Origin: a virus
Length of the DNA: 64,000 nt
Virus record (IMG/VR): IMGVR_UViG_3300032070_000007
Location: 1 to 64,000 of that record
Strand: one strand, 5' to 3'
A program made the translations under genes and the position numbers. Below are positions 1 through 7,506 of the stretch, piece after piece. The first letter of the stretch is position 1; each line of letters opens with the position of its first letter. The notes under the pieces are model-generated. The model was given only the letters and a program-made list of their open reading frames with translations. It had not been told where the DNA came from and did no database searches.

Positions 1-108
1 GTTAATGCTCTGTGGACCAAAGATATTCATAAATGCCGAGAGAAAGGACACACAGATCGAGATTTGGTTGAGTTGGATAAAAATGGGGGTTGCAGGGTAA
101 GGAGGTGA
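1..108 (+). CDS. C-terminal end of an unidentified protein (5' truncated)
   Basis: An open frame enters from the left edge and stops with TGA at 106-108, leaving 35 residues. It is rich in charged residues and has two cysteines and two histidines (CREKGH near the middle), which could be half of a zinc site. Its last codons overlap the ribosome site of the next gene, so the two are probably co-transcribed. No function can be assigned. Confidence 0.5.
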   Translation, partial: VNALWTKDIHKCREKGHTDRDLVELDKNGGCRVRR

Positions 109-113
109 TTACA

Positions 114-293
114 TTGCCGTTTAGTTATAAGAAACCAGCATGTTTGGAACAAGTGCTAGTTCACGCGTTGATGCACTCAAACATCAACATGGCAAAGATC
201 AGAACGTTGAATCCCATGATTGAAGAGCAGCATTGTGAACGCTGTCATGACATAGCTCGCTATCACATTGTTCCAATCAAGTTTGGCGACTAA
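114..293 (+). CDS. small protein with CxxC motif
   Basis: A 59-residue protein. I chose TTG at 114 because GGAGGTG lies at 101-107, 6 nt upstream; the frame is open further up, but no other start has a ribosome site. The C-terminal half carries a CERCH cluster (two Cys, one His) that could bind zinc. It follows the truncated first gene directly and is followed by a promoter-containing gap. Family not recognised. Confidence 0.55.
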   Translation: MPFSYKKPACLEQVLVHALMHSNINMAKIRTLNPMIEEQHCERCHDIARYHIVPIKFGD

Positions 294-315
294 GGTTGAA
301 ACTGTTAACGAGATA

Positions 316-327
316 AACCTTATAAAC
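316..327 (+). promoter_or_regulatory. archaeal TATA-box promoter
   Basis: ATAAACCTTATAAAC-type BRE/TATA sequence in the gap after 293. A start about 25 nt downstream would give a short leader before the gene at 377. A second AT-rich match at 353-360 is too close to that gene to serve it. Confidence 0.5.
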
Positions 328-376
328 ACATTTTTTAAATATTTCGTACGCCATTATATAATGGAGGGGGTTGACT

Positions 377-592
377 ATGGGGGAGCTAGATAAAATTTTG
401 GAACGTCTCAAGCAAGAGAGTAATATCCAAATTATCGTTACTGGAACTTGTCAACAGGGACTTGTTGAAGTTCCGTGCGTATTAACCTCAACACTTGCTG
501 CTGATGGAATAAAGTATTATGATAGGTGGTGGGTCAGGAGCGGGTATGTTGAGAAAACTACAGTATTAGTGGTGAAACCAGATGAAAGCTAG
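377..592 (+). CDS. hypothetical protein, 71 aa
   Basis: Small protein with a short amphipathic N-terminal helix (GELDKILERLKQE) followed by alternating hydrophobic beta-like stretches and a WW pair. ATG 377 is preferred over TTG 371 because the GGAGGGGG at 363-370 is then at normal spacing. The stop overlaps the ATG of the next frame, suggesting translational coupling. No family recognised. Confidence 0.55.
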   Translation: MGELDKILERLKQESNIQIIVTGTCQQGLVEVPCVLTSTLAADGIKYYDRWWVRSGYVEKTTVLVVKPDES

Positions 593-785
593 TGTTAGTA
601 GATTACTCAAAAGAGTCAGCACTGACAAAATAAAGAAGGTTATGTTACAACCTTCAGAAGTCAGGCTTGTGAAGTTTCTTCTCGAGTATTATATAACAAA
701 GGAGGGATTAGATGGACAGAAAAAGGGTGGGTCCTCGCCAACTAGTGGTCTTGAGGATCTTGAAAGAATACCAAGCACCAATTAG
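582..785 (+). CDS. hypothetical basic protein, 67 aa
   Basis: Starts at an ATGAAAGCTAG overlap with the previous gene. The first 45 residues are a plausible basic, helical protein. The last 24 run over the start of the well-supported gene at 712 (74-bp overlap) and look low-complexity (GGSSPTSG). The overlap makes its real extent uncertain, although the coupling to the upstream stop argues that it is translated. Confidence 0.4.
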   Translation: MKASVSRLLKRVSTDKIKKVMLQPSEVRLVKFLLEYYITKEGLDGQKKGGSSPTSGLEDLERIPSTN

Positions 786-1563
786 AGGATACCAATTGCA
801 TAATGCTGGTAATGAGGATCCTCTTTACCAAAAAGCAAGGGGTGAAGGTTTCTGGAAAGAAGATTTCTCGTTTTTCATGAAAGGAATGGTCAAGAGAGGG
901 CTAGTACAGAAAATTGAGTTACCATTGAACCAAGTGTTTTACTCGTTAACAAGGGAAGGATTTAGTGCCTACTTAGCTCAGTGTGAGCCGAAGAGAGCAT
1001 TAGCGTTTGAAGTACTGAAAGCAACTCGAATGCTAAAGAGAGCGTTAAGGTACTATCATGGAGACAAAGAATTAGGTGAATTGTTAGCTATTGCTCGTAC
1101 ACTTCCTGCTGAAAATGTAAGTAAAATGATTATACGTTATGTTGGAAATGAGAAAGGTAGATCCGATTTTCGGAGATCTCAGGATCCAAACTCTGCTTAT
1201 GCGGCAGATGAACAAATGAAAGTGGCAAAGATTTATGGTGGTTTGTTGGAACTTTTGGAACCTACACTTGCAGATAAAACTAGAGCGGAAACGACGAAAG
1301 TTGCAGAAGCACAATTTATATACCAACATGAAAAAGACATTGCACACCGTGCAACTATAGTAACCAAGGTTCTAGGATACTGCATATTCTGTGGTGCACA
1401 GATACATAATGAGGAAGCACATAGGGATGAACAGTTGTTGAAGAAGTACGCAGGTGCGAAGACGGGCATGGTTTGTTGTTCATGTTTTAGGAACTTGGAG
1501 TGGGTTGAGAAGTATCTAACAGTTAAGGAGGTGATTGATGATGCAAGTGTTGCAACAGCATAA
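712..1563 (+). CDS. winged-helix protein with C-terminal zinc ribbon
   Basis: A 283-residue protein, probably a DNA-binding regulator. Residues 5-95 read as a winged helix-turn-helix: helices around LVVLRILKEYQ and FFMKGMVKRGLV, then a beta wing ending FYSLTREGF. The middle is helical and charged. Near the C-terminus there are CIFCG and, 34 residues on, CCSC, which together fit a four-cysteine zinc ribbon. GGAGGG at 701-706 supports ATG 712. It is the largest protein of the first small-gene cluster and so a candidate early regulator; its target is unknown. Confidence 0.6.
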   Translation: MDRKRVGPRQLVVLRILKEYQAPIRGYQLHNAGNEDPLYQKARGEGFWKEDFSFFMKGMVKRGLVQKIELPLNQVFYSLTREGFSAYLAQCEPKRALAFEVLKATRMLKRALRYYHGDKELGELLAIARTLPAENVSKMIIRYVGNEKGRSDFRRSQDPNSAYAADEQMKVAKIYGGLLELLEPTLADKTRAETTKVAEAQFIYQHEKDIAHRATIVTKVLGYCIFCGAQIHNEEAHRDEQLLKKYAGAKTGMVCCSCFRNLEWVEKYLTVKEVIDDASVATA

Positions 1564-1729
1564 TCAGCAAGTAGTAGTACTTGAACAGGAAGAGACTTTC
1601 AAAATCCCAACCAATTGTTGGGCATTTGTGGAGGAAAAAGACGGAAAGAGAACGCTAGTGCAGGAGTTGGAAGTAAAGGGCTCAGTAGTTCCAAAGCTAG
1701 TGCTAGTACCTAAGGTAGCTGGTGGTTAG
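1541..1729 (+). CDS. hypothetical protein, 62 aa
   Basis: Starts inside the tail of the wHTH/zinc gene (22-bp overlap). AAGGAGGTG at 1525-1533 fits ATG 1541, with ATG 1538 as alternative. The protein is Gln/Val-rich at the N-terminus (QVLQQHNQQVVVL) and beta-like afterwards. No family recognised. Confidence 0.5.
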   Translation: MQVLQQHNQQVVVLEQEETFKIPTNCWAFVEEKDGKRTLVQELEVKGSVVPKLVLVPKVAGG

Positions 1730-1731
1730 AT

Positions 1732-1887
1732 ATGACTAGATATTGTATGTCGGAGAAGGTCAGGTCGGGCAGGGAAGGATGCCACTATTGGAAATGGGGA
1801 CAGTGTACTGCTAACTTTAAGTGCAATAGTGCTAGGGTTATGACACCAGCTGAGTATAAGCAAGTTTGCGAGCTGGAAAGGGGGTGA
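1732..1887 (+). CDS. cysteine-rich small protein, 51 aa
   Basis: ATG at 1732 follows the previous stop by 2 nt and the frame ends at TGA 1885-1887. It has five cysteines (residues 5, 17, 25, 31, 46) and a WKWGQC segment. The spacing resembles a CCCH-type zinc finger, but I cannot fix the family. Its end forms the ribosome site (GGGGGTGA) of the next gene. Confidence 0.5.
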   Translation: MTRYCMSEKVRSGREGCHYWKWGQCTANFKCNSARVMTPAEYKQVCELERG

Positions 1888-1891
1888 TTGG

Positions 1892-2086
1892 ATGAAGATA
1901 GAGATATGGCTTGGTCGACCAGGGTTTGAGGAGTCTTGCACGCTAGAGTTTGACGATACAAGCATAACTACTAAACAATATAATGTTGCAATCATAAAGT
2001 ATGATACGGAAGGAAAGGAGATCGAGCGAAAGGCAATTGGTGTGGTTAACAAAGTTGACATTGTCAGGATCGCCAAAGCATCGTAA
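1892..2086 (+). CDS. hypothetical protein, 64 aa
   Basis: ATG 1892 has GGGGGTGA directly upstream. The sequence alternates beta strands and charged turns and ends in a short helix (VDIVRIAKAS), with one cysteine. After its stop comes a pyrimidine-rich stretch (2110-2140) that could slow or end transcription. No family recognised. Confidence 0.5.
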   Translation: MKIEIWLGRPGFEESCTLEFDDTSITTKQYNVAIIKYDTEGKEIERKAIGVVNKVDIVRIAKAS

Positions 2087-2180
2087 GGCCTTTCGGGAAA
2101 CCGTTTGCGGCTGCCTCTCCTTTCTCCCCCTTTCCGTAGTAGCTGCACCGTCCCAAAGAGAGGTATGCGGAGGTGAGATA

Positions 2181-2312
2181 GTGAAACAGATAGTTCTGAC
2201 AATTAACGTTTCAGAGGAGCGTTCAAGAGAGGTGCTTGCTGAGATAGCGAGGTTTACGGCAGCAATTTCGAACGCGTGTGGAACGATAACGCAGAAAGTA
2301 GATAGTGTGTAA
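2181..2312 (+). CDS. very small protein, 43 aa
   Basis: GTG start at 2181 with GGAGGTGA at 2169-2176. The product has a strand (QIVLTINVS) followed by a helix (SREVLAEIARFTAAI), a beta-alpha unit of the kind seen in small dimeric DNA-binding or assembly proteins. Function unknown. Confidence 0.5.
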   Translation: MKQIVLTINVSEERSREVLAEIARFTAAISNACGTITQKVDSV

Positions 2313-2327
2313 GGAGGTGAAGTAGCG

Positions 2328-2543
2328 ATGTTTGAGGATAAGAAGTGGAGTGACGCACTCAAGAAGGCAGCAAGTGAGTTTCTCATACGACATCATCTAG
2401 AGGATTTATCAGAAACAATGGCATCACTCGCATATGTAATTGATATGGCAATTGAGGAGGGCTTTGAGGACGCAAAGGAAACCGTGAACGATTGGCATGA
2501 TGATAGTAATAGAGAACCACAGAGAGATGAGTCGAGAGATTGA
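2328..2543 (+). CDS. acidic helical protein, 71 aa
   Basis: AAGGAGGTGA at 2311-2320 precedes ATG 2328. The protein is almost entirely helical and strongly acidic towards the C-terminus, as in DNA-mimic or anti-defence proteins, though acidity alone proves nothing. Its stop TGA (2541-2543) is followed at once by a second GGAGGTG serving the next frame. Confidence 0.5.
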   Translation: MFEDKKWSDALKKAASEFLIRHHLEDLSETMASLAYVIDMAIEEGFEDAKETVNDWHDDSNREPQRDESRD

Positions 2544-2555
2544 GGAGGTGGAAGT

Positions 2556-2741
2556 ATAGACAAAGATAAAGTTCAGCAGATAGCCGAGCAAATGGCATTG
2601 GAGACTCACGGTTGCGAATTTCACGAACTTTCACAGGAACATGAAGACCAGGTATGGAAAGCTGCTGAGATTGAGTACGAAGAGCGTCAGATGGAAAAAG
2701 CAGACAGAATTCGGAAAGAAGCGGCTCTCAAAGGGAGGTGA
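2556..2741 (+). CDS. small charged protein, apparently with an ATA start
   Basis: After GGAGGTG at 2544-2550 an open frame of 61 codons runs to TGA 2739-2741, but the codon at ideal spacing is ATA (2556). There is no ATG, GTG or TTG between the in-frame stop at 2541 and an internal ATG at 2592. The product is helical and very charged (EEIEYEERQMEK-like). Either AUA initiates here, or ATG 2592 starts a shorter 49-residue protein. Its end overlaps the ribosome site of the next gene, so translation through the region is likely. Confidence 0.4.
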   Translation: MDKDKVQQIAEQMALETHGCEFHELSQEHEDQVWKAAEIEYEERQMEKADRIRKEAALKGR

Positions 2742-2745
2742 TAAC

Positions 2746-3303
2746 TTGATAGAATTAAAGATTCGACCTAGCGAATCCTTCGCAGATATGGAAAAGCGCA
2801 TACCGAAAGGTAAAAACTACTTGGCAGCACTTCGGAAGAAAACTATTATGTCCGTTGCAGACTTTGAAGAAGCACGCGCAAAGAACATCGTAGTACTGTA
2901 TTCTTCAGATAAACACACAGATACTTTCCGGCACGTTATTTACGCCTGTGCATGCGGTTCAAGAGAGTTCCAGCTGATGATGCATGGTGGTGAAATAACT
3001 GCAAGTTGCGCGAAATGTGGAAACAGTGATATTGTTGCATGGTACAAGGATGGTCATGTTCGCAATCTACTAACACAAGATTGGAGTGAACCGGATCTTA
3101 TGACCCTACTAAGCGACCGTAATTGGCTTGCGAGGGAAATTGAGAAGCTAGCAAAACGTACTGAACTACAGAAGCGCATCGATAATCAAGCAGTTGCACA
3201 CCGGATTGCACAACACTTACTCGACAGCCACGACATCATGAAAGAAGAATTCACCGATGTTCGAAAGTCAATCGAAGAGTTCCTACCGGAGGTGATAGAG
3301 TGA
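2746..3303 (+). CDS. zinc-ribbon protein, 185 aa
   Basis: TTG 2746 is chosen because GGGAGGTG lies at 2733-2740; the open frame continues upstream only through the previous gene. The middle contains CACGS and CAKCG about 25 residues apart, a classic four-cysteine zinc ribbon between beta strands. The C-terminal third is helical with many charged residues. The stop overlaps the GTG of the next gene. Likely nucleic-acid binding; exact role unknown. Confidence 0.55.
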   Translation: MIELKIRPSESFADMEKRIPKGKNYLAALRKKTIMSVADFEEARAKNIVVLYSSDKHTDTFRHVIYACACGSREFQLMMHGGEITASCAKCGNSDIVAWYKDGHVRNLLTQDWSEPDLMTLLSDRNWLAREIEKLAKRTELQKRIDNQAVAHRIAQHLLDSHDIMKEEFTDVRKSIEEFLPEVIE

Positions 3304-3551
3304 GACGTCTAACAGTTTGCATCCTTGAAGGAACGCCAAAGTTACCGGAATCAGTAAAGGTAGTTGCTGGCCTCTCAGGCGAATGGAATGAACTTGTATT
3401 AGCCGAAAATCTTGCAATGGCTTTCAACTTCCTAAGACACAAGCTAGAGCAGGAATACAAGCGGAAGATACCGATCGTGATCATACAGGGAGGTCAATCG
3501 GTCACGATAACACCTAAAGTGTGGGAACTACTAAAGCGTGTAAGGAGGTGA
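3300..3551 (+). CDS. hypothetical protein, 83 aa
   Basis: GTG 3300 overlaps the upstream TGA and has GGAGGTGA at 3289-3295. Alternating strands and helices (VVAGLSGEW, LAMAFNFLRHKLEQEY, PIVIIQGGQ) suggest a small alpha/beta domain. No family recognised. Confidence 0.5.
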   Translation: MRRLTVCILEGTPKLPESVKVVAGLSGEWNELVLAENLAMAFNFLRHKLEQEYKRKIPIVIIQGGQSVTITPKVWELLKRVRR

Positions 3552-3557
3552 CAACAT

Positions 3558-3938
3558 ATGGAAGAACAAGAGATACTAACTCAACAACAACTTACACTAG
3601 CAAAGTTCAACGAGTTACGCAATAAAGGATATCATGTGAGTGCGACGTTTAGCTCAATTGCTGATAGGGGCACGATAAGAATCTTCGATGAGGATGACTT
3701 GATGAAAATAAAGAAAGACATTAATGCTAACGAAATCAACAAGTCAACATACACCGATAAATCGGGCATGTATGCAAAGGCAGAGGTTGACGGGCAGGAA
3801 TTTGTTATATTTCCGAAAGTGCTTGCATTTCCTAGCTGCAGAATTGAAGAACGGACTGTAACTATTCCGGCATCGCCAGAGCACACCGAAGTACGTAAGT
3901 TTGTTGTTTGTGGAAAAGATGAGAAAGAAACGGTTTGA
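3558..3938 (+). CDS. hypothetical protein, 126 aa
   Basis: AAGGAGGTG at 3542-3550 serves ATG 3558. The N-terminal 35 residues form a helix followed by a strand, and the rest is mixed beta with two cysteines. It ends the first gene cluster: a 99-bp gap with operator-like palindromes and a TATA box follows. Function unknown. Confidence 0.5.
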   Translation: MEEQEILTQQQLTLAKFNELRNKGYHVSATFSSIADRGTIRIFDEDDLMKIKKDINANEINKSTYTDKSGMYAKAEVDGQEFVIFPKVLAFPSCRIEERTVTIPASPEHTEVRKFVVCGKDEKETV

Positions 3939-3941
3939 TGG

Positions 3942-4005
3942 AAACGGTTAACCGTTTAAACTACCTATGTAAAATATATGAGTAGTTAAACCGTTTTTCC
4001 GTTTT
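3942..4005 (+). promoter_or_regulatory. AACGGTT operator palindrome and TATA promoter
   Basis: A near-perfect dyad AAACGGTTAACCGTTT (3942-3957) lies upstream of a TATA box AAAATATAT (3971-3979). Downstream are two direct half sites, AAACCGTTT and TCCGTTTT (3988-4005). The same arrangement recurs at 60954-61019, so a virus-encoded repressor or activator probably binds both. It would control the gene at 4038 and those downstream. Confidence 0.6.
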
Positions 4006-4037
4006 CAAGGGCTGTTTACTCGAGGAGGTGAAATCGT

Positions 4038-4409
4038 TTGGTAACTGCGAAAAATAAAAGGGAATTCATAACTACATGGAATGAACATATCAACCAGCTA
4101 GGCGAATTAGCGTACTCATTACCAGCTGCAAGGGCTAAAGTGTTCTTTGATACACATAAGGAATTACTTCAATTCGTGAAAGAGGCTGCAGATTTTACGT
4201 TTGTTGATTGCGAATTCTATAGACTCACTCCTAAGGAGCATCAGTGTATTGAAGGGGATTGCTACAACGGATGCACTATAGCGACTAAGCTTTTTGGGAA
4301 TTGCTGTATGAAGTGCCCGAAGGCGATGAAGTGTGACGCTGGTTGCATGAAGACTGAGGAGCTGAAGTGTAGTATTGTGAAGAGGGGGGTGAAAGGTAAA
4401 TGCCGATAG
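4038..4409 (+). CDS. cysteine-rich C-terminal protein, 123 aa
   Basis: TTG 4038 is supported by GAGGAGGTG at 4022-4030. The first 65 residues are helical. From about residue 58 on there are eleven cysteines, including GNCCMKC and KCDAGC, spaced for one or two metal sites (zinc or Fe-S). First gene behind the 3942-4005 promoter. Function unknown. Confidence 0.5.
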   Translation: MVTAKNKREFITTWNEHINQLGELAYSLPAARAKVFFDTHKELLQFVKEAADFTFVDCEFYRLTPKEHQCIEGDCYNGCTIATKLFGNCCMKCPKAMKCDAGCMKTEELKCSIVKRGVKGKCR

Positions 4410-4564
4410 ATTGGGAATCAGGGAAAGATACTCGTATAAAGGGGCATCCTGCAAAGTGCAAGTTGTACCCAAGCCATAGTACGGATAAGAAGGGTCGCTG
4501 TAAGACCTTTTATAAGTGTGAGAGTGCAGGTAAGGCACAGTGTATCGCTAAGGGGGGTACTTAG
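4400..4564 (+). CDS. small zinc-finger-like protein, 54 aa
   Basis: ATG 4400 overlaps the end of the previous gene and follows GGGGGGTGAAAGG. The product has cysteines at residues 20, 34, 40 and 48 among many lysines, compatible with one zinc site and RNA or DNA binding. The last codons contain GGGGGG that serves the helicase start at 4565, with zero gap. Confidence 0.5.
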   Translation: MPIDWESGKDTRIKGHPAKCKLYPSHSTDKKGRCKTFYKCESAGKAQCIAKGGT

Positions 4565-6016
4565 TTGGAGACGAAGAAAATATACGGGGCACCGGGAACT
4601 GGCAAGACATCACAACTAATGCAAGTTGTGGTTAATGAACTAAAGTCTGGGCTAAGCATCGAGGATATTTCGTACATGGGGTTCACTAGGGCTGCTTGTA
4701 CAGAAGCGTTAACTAGGGCAGCGAAGGTTGCTACTTTTCCAGATAAAACACGGTATTGGTTCAAGACTATTCACGCGACTTGTTTACACTTGCTGATGAA
4801 AGCTGGATTAGGGAATGAACGAACAATTGCAAAGTGGTCGGATCTAAAGACATTCTGTGAAGTCAATGGACTAGAACCGCCGAATATGAACGATGAGGAT
4901 ACTATAATAGGAGGTCAAGTTTCTACAGGCACTGCATTCTTTTCCACCTACAGTTATCTTTTGAACACTTTTAGGAAACCTAATCAATATGAAGAGTGTC
5001 CACACGCTGAAGTGTTTGATGGATTGAAGTACGAAGAGCTTCACAAAGCATGGGACGAGTATAAGGTTAAGCATAAGTTGATGGATTTTTCGGACATGCT
5101 TGTTGAGACAGTTGAGCATGGTCTGACGGTTCCTACGACTGTCTTAATAGTGGACGAGTTCCAAGATATCAGTCCACTACAACTAGCACTGATAAAACAG
5201 TTTTCGGTTGGCAAAGAGAGTGTGTATGTTGCTGGAGATGACGACCAGGCATTGTATGGGTTCCAGGGTGCCGATCCTAGGCTAATGCTCGAATATGATG
5301 CAAACACAATTGAGGTATTAGGTAACTCGTATCGATGTCCTGAAGAGGTATGGGAGCCATCAATGCAATTGATTAACTTGAACAAGAATAGACAGTTCAA
5401 GGATGTTCAATCAAGAGGCTCAGGTGGTTCGTTTAGGGAGATGAGTTTGGGCAGGTATTTCAATCAACTTTTGTATCACATCAGGGGTCCTACTTTCCTA
5501 CTTGCGAGAACGAATCAATTGGTAGGAAAGATAGCGTGGCAACTCGCCTTTAATGGAGTCCTTTTTAAGTATCTGGACGGAGAGAAAGATAGGGTTTGGG
5601 GTTGGAATAAGAAGAGGACTTTGGCGATGAATTGGATTCTTAAGACTGGATACAACAGGTATCGGGCGTTTGATAAGATTGCAGATAAAGAGAACTGGGC
5701 ACAGGGAACTCGGACGTTCATGAAGTGCTACCTAAAGCACATACAAATAGTAGATCCTGCTAATATCAATGTGAAGATAGGAACTATTCATTCAGCGAAA
5801 GGAAGAGAAGCAGATACGGTAATCGTCTTCAATGATTTGACTAAAAGGGTGTCTGTGGCTATGGAAACTGAGGAAGGCCTTGAAGCAGAACGTAGAGTTT
5901 GGTATGTTGCGATGACTAGAGCAAAGCAGCAGTTGTTTTGGGTTGATGGGTTTTTCAAGACAGGAAATGGGTTCATGTTGGGAGGCCCAGAGGTTGTTGA
6001 AGATGAGAAAAAGTGA
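4565..6016 (+). CDS. UvrD/Rep-like superfamily 1 DNA helicase
   Basis: A 483-residue ATP-driven 3'-5' helicase of the UvrD/PcrA/Rep type, shorter than cellular members (about 650-750), as is usual for viral forms. Walker A is GAPGTGKT at residues 8-15, motif II VDEFQD at 196-201, motif III GDDDQALYGFQGA at 224-236, then SYRCP, IHSAKG and the arginine-finger motif VAMTRAK near the C-terminus. TTG 4565 starts right after the upstream stop and follows a G-rich ribosome site. It probably works in replication or recombination with the other early proteins. The helicase family is clear; the exact role is inferred. Confidence 0.9.
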   Translation: METKKIYGAPGTGKTSQLMQVVVNELKSGLSIEDISYMGFTRAACTEALTRAAKVATFPDKTRYWFKTIHATCLHLLMKAGLGNERTIAKWSDLKTFCEVNGLEPPNMNDEDTIIGGQVSTGTAFFSTYSYLLNTFRKPNQYEECPHAEVFDGLKYEELHKAWDEYKVKHKLMDFSDMLVETVEHGLTVPTTVLIVDEFQDISPLQLALIKQFSVGKESVYVAGDDDQALYGFQGADPRLMLEYDANTIEVLGNSYRCPEEVWEPSMQLINLNKNRQFKDVQSRGSGGSFREMSLGRYFNQLLYHIRGPTFLLARTNQLVGKIAWQLAFNGVLFKYLDGEKDRVWGWNKKRTLAMNWILKTGYNRYRAFDKIADKENWAQGTRTFMKCYLKHIQIVDPANINVKIGTIHSAKGREADTVIVFNDLTKRVSVAMETEEGLEAERRVWYVAMTRAKQQLFWVDGFFKTGNGFMLGGPEVVEDEKK

Positions 6017-6239
6017 ACTGATGCCAATTGAAATGGTCACAATGCTCAACAGAACATATGCGTATACGTTGGAGGAGATTTCGAAGATCATAAAGGTACC
6101 TATACATAAAACGAAAGTGTTGGTTGAGGAAGCATTATCTCAGGAGTTGTTGGAGTTTCGAGATTTTGAACTAACAAGACCGTTGACGGAGGATCTAGTA
6201 CAAGTGAAAAATGTCAGGTATTATAGGAGGATATTCTAA
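6003..6239 (+). CDS. small helix-turn-helix-like protein, 78 aa
   Basis: ATG 6003 lies within the last codons of the helicase gene (14-bp overlap). Residues 15-50 contain YTLEEISKIIKVPIHKTKV, a typical helix-turn-helix, followed by a short wing-like part. The stop TAA overlaps the next ATG (TAATG). Probably DNA-binding; target unknown. Confidence 0.5.
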   Translation: MRKSELMPIEMVTMLNRTYAYTLEEISKIIKVPIHKTKVLVEEALSQELLEFRDFELTRPLTEDLVQVKNVRYYRRIF

Positions 6240-6679
6240 TGCCTTTTGATTGGCCGAAAGGTCCTGTACCAGTTTCAAAACCACTACCTCCACAATTTAA
6301 CAAAGAGTCTACTCATCAATGTGCTGGCTGTTTCTACAACTACCGACATCCACACTTTAGAGTTGGCACTGATTGGAATAGCACGACAACTATTGTTTGG
6401 GAATGCAACCTCCGAATCATGCGAACAACTATGCTCAAAAAGTACGATCATAGAACAAGAATAGTGCTCGAGTACCGTAACTTTTACGAGGAGAGATTCG
6501 GAAAAACTCCTTGCCCCGAAAAGAGTATCTTAAAGAAATCGAAGTGGACTGTTGACTTCAAGTCAACCTCATCTCTTAATAGAGCGTCAAGAGAATTCGA
6601 GCATTGGTTACATAGAAATAAACTTGAGGAGTATCAGAAGAAAAGAAACTTCAACATAACACCAGAACCGAAAGAATAA
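6239..6679 (+). CDS. hypothetical basic protein, 146 aa
   Basis: ATG 6239 with AGGAGGATA just upstream. The N-terminus is proline-rich; CAGC near residue 29 and single later cysteines may form a metal site (CAGC ... WEC ... PC). The C-terminal half is basic and helical. No family recognised. Confidence 0.5.
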   Translation: MPFDWPKGPVPVSKPLPPQFNKESTHQCAGCFYNYRHPHFRVGTDWNSTTTIVWECNLRIMRTTMLKKYDHRTRIVLEYRNFYEERFGKTPCPEKSILKKSKWTVDFKSTSSLNRASREFEHWLHRNKLEEYQKKRNFNITPEPKE

Positions 6680-6692
6680 AAGGAGGAATAAA

Positions 6693-7052
6693 ATGCCTAT
6701 AAGTAAGGATAAATTCAAGCAGGGAGAACTCTACACCATCATGCGTTTAGAAGATGTGATGGAACCCGACCAAGCATACCAAATAAAGGAGATAGCAGTA
6801 CTAGTTCGCCGTACACCTATGAGAATAGGGTATAAACTCCGTGAACTCGAAAAAGACGGTAAGGCTGAGTGTAGGCGAGTGGACGGTAAAATAGTTTGGG
6901 CGTTGACGGAGACTGCTTATCTAGAAGGGACTGTTAAGGCAGATAAACAGAAGTTGAGAATTAGAGGAAGGCCAGTTAAGGAAGCTAGAATGAGGGGCAA
7001 GAAGGGACAGAAACCCACCTACGTTGGTAACAAAAAAACTAAACCTACTTGA
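6693..7052 (+). CDS. winged-helix protein of a virus-specific family
   Basis: A 119-residue protein starting PISKDKFKQGE, followed by a helix-turn-helix (YQIKEIAVLVRRTPMRIGYK) and wing (AECRRVDGKIVWAL), then a basic tail of about 35 residues. It shares its layout with the proteins at 7119, 61531 and 62696: start I-x-x-x-x-F/W-x-x-G, recognition helix, then E-x-(R/K)-x-(V/F)-G-(K/R). AAAAGGAGG precedes ATG 6693. Likely a transcription regulator of this virus. Confidence 0.55.
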   Translation: MPISKDKFKQGELYTIMRLEDVMEPDQAYQIKEIAVLVRRTPMRIGYKLRELEKDGKAECRRVDGKIVWALTETAYLEGTVKADKQKLRIRGRPVKEARMRGKKGQKPTYVGNKKTKPT

Positions 7053-7054
7053 CA

Positions 7055-7073
7055 ACTAAATTTTTATATATTT
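7055..7073 (+). promoter_or_regulatory. archaeal TATA-box promoter
   Basis: CTAAATTTTTATATATTT is a strong BRE/TATA match, centred about 55 nt before the gene at 7119. It lies just behind the stop of the 6693 gene. Confidence 0.65.
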
Positions 7074-7118
7074 ACTCATGGTCATTTGAATGATGACTAA
7101 GCTCTAGGGGAGGTGAAA

Positions 7119-7352
7119 ATGGAAATGTGTCCAATAAGTGCCGACGAGTTTGAAAAGGGCAAGAGTGCAACCAAGAAGGACCTCACGGAGGTTCTAGAAG
7201 AGGGCAAAGGGTATACCACGAAGGAGGTAGCAGACCTCATCGGACGATCGTGGGGCATAGCAAAGAACATCCTGAAGGCTGCAGTCGAAGAAGGCACAAT
7301 AGAGGTAAAGAAAGTTGGAAGAAGTATCTACTGGCGCCTGAAGCCTCAGTAG
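7119..7352 (+). CDS. winged-helix protein of a virus-specific family
   Basis: A 77-residue protein with the helix-turn-helix YTTKEVADLIGRSWGIAKNI and wing IEVKKVGRSIYWRL. It resembles the proteins at 61531 and 62696 throughout: F/W-E-x-G-K/T near the start, W-x-x-(A/G)-x-x-x-(I/L)-x at the recognition helix, K-x-V/F-G-(R/K) in the wing. GGGGAGGTGA at 7107-7116 supports ATG 7119. It has its own promoter and a pyrimidine-rich stretch after its stop, so it is transcribed separately. Confidence 0.6.
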   Translation: MEMCPISADEFEKGKSATKKDLTEVLEEGKGYTTKEVADLIGRSWGIAKNILKAAVEEGTIEVKKVGRSIYWRLKPQ

Positions 7353-7437
7353 ACTTCCAGGTTTCTTTCCCCTCCTTCTTTCCTCTATTTTTGTTATAAA
7401 GTGGAATATGTGGTCAACAGGGAAACTGCTTGCCACA

Positions 7438-7451
7438 TGTTTTATATATTT
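7438..7451 (+). promoter_or_regulatory. archaeal TATA-box promoter
   Basis: TGTTTTATATATTTATG in the 154-bp gap between 7352 and 7507, about 60 nt before the AbrB-like gene. An alternative AT box (TTGTTATAAAG, 7391-7401) lies farther upstream. Confidence 0.6.
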
Positions 7452-7506
7452 ATGTACCCATAATTGACCATAAAGCCTTTTGGCCATAAAATCTAGAGGG
7501 GTGTTT

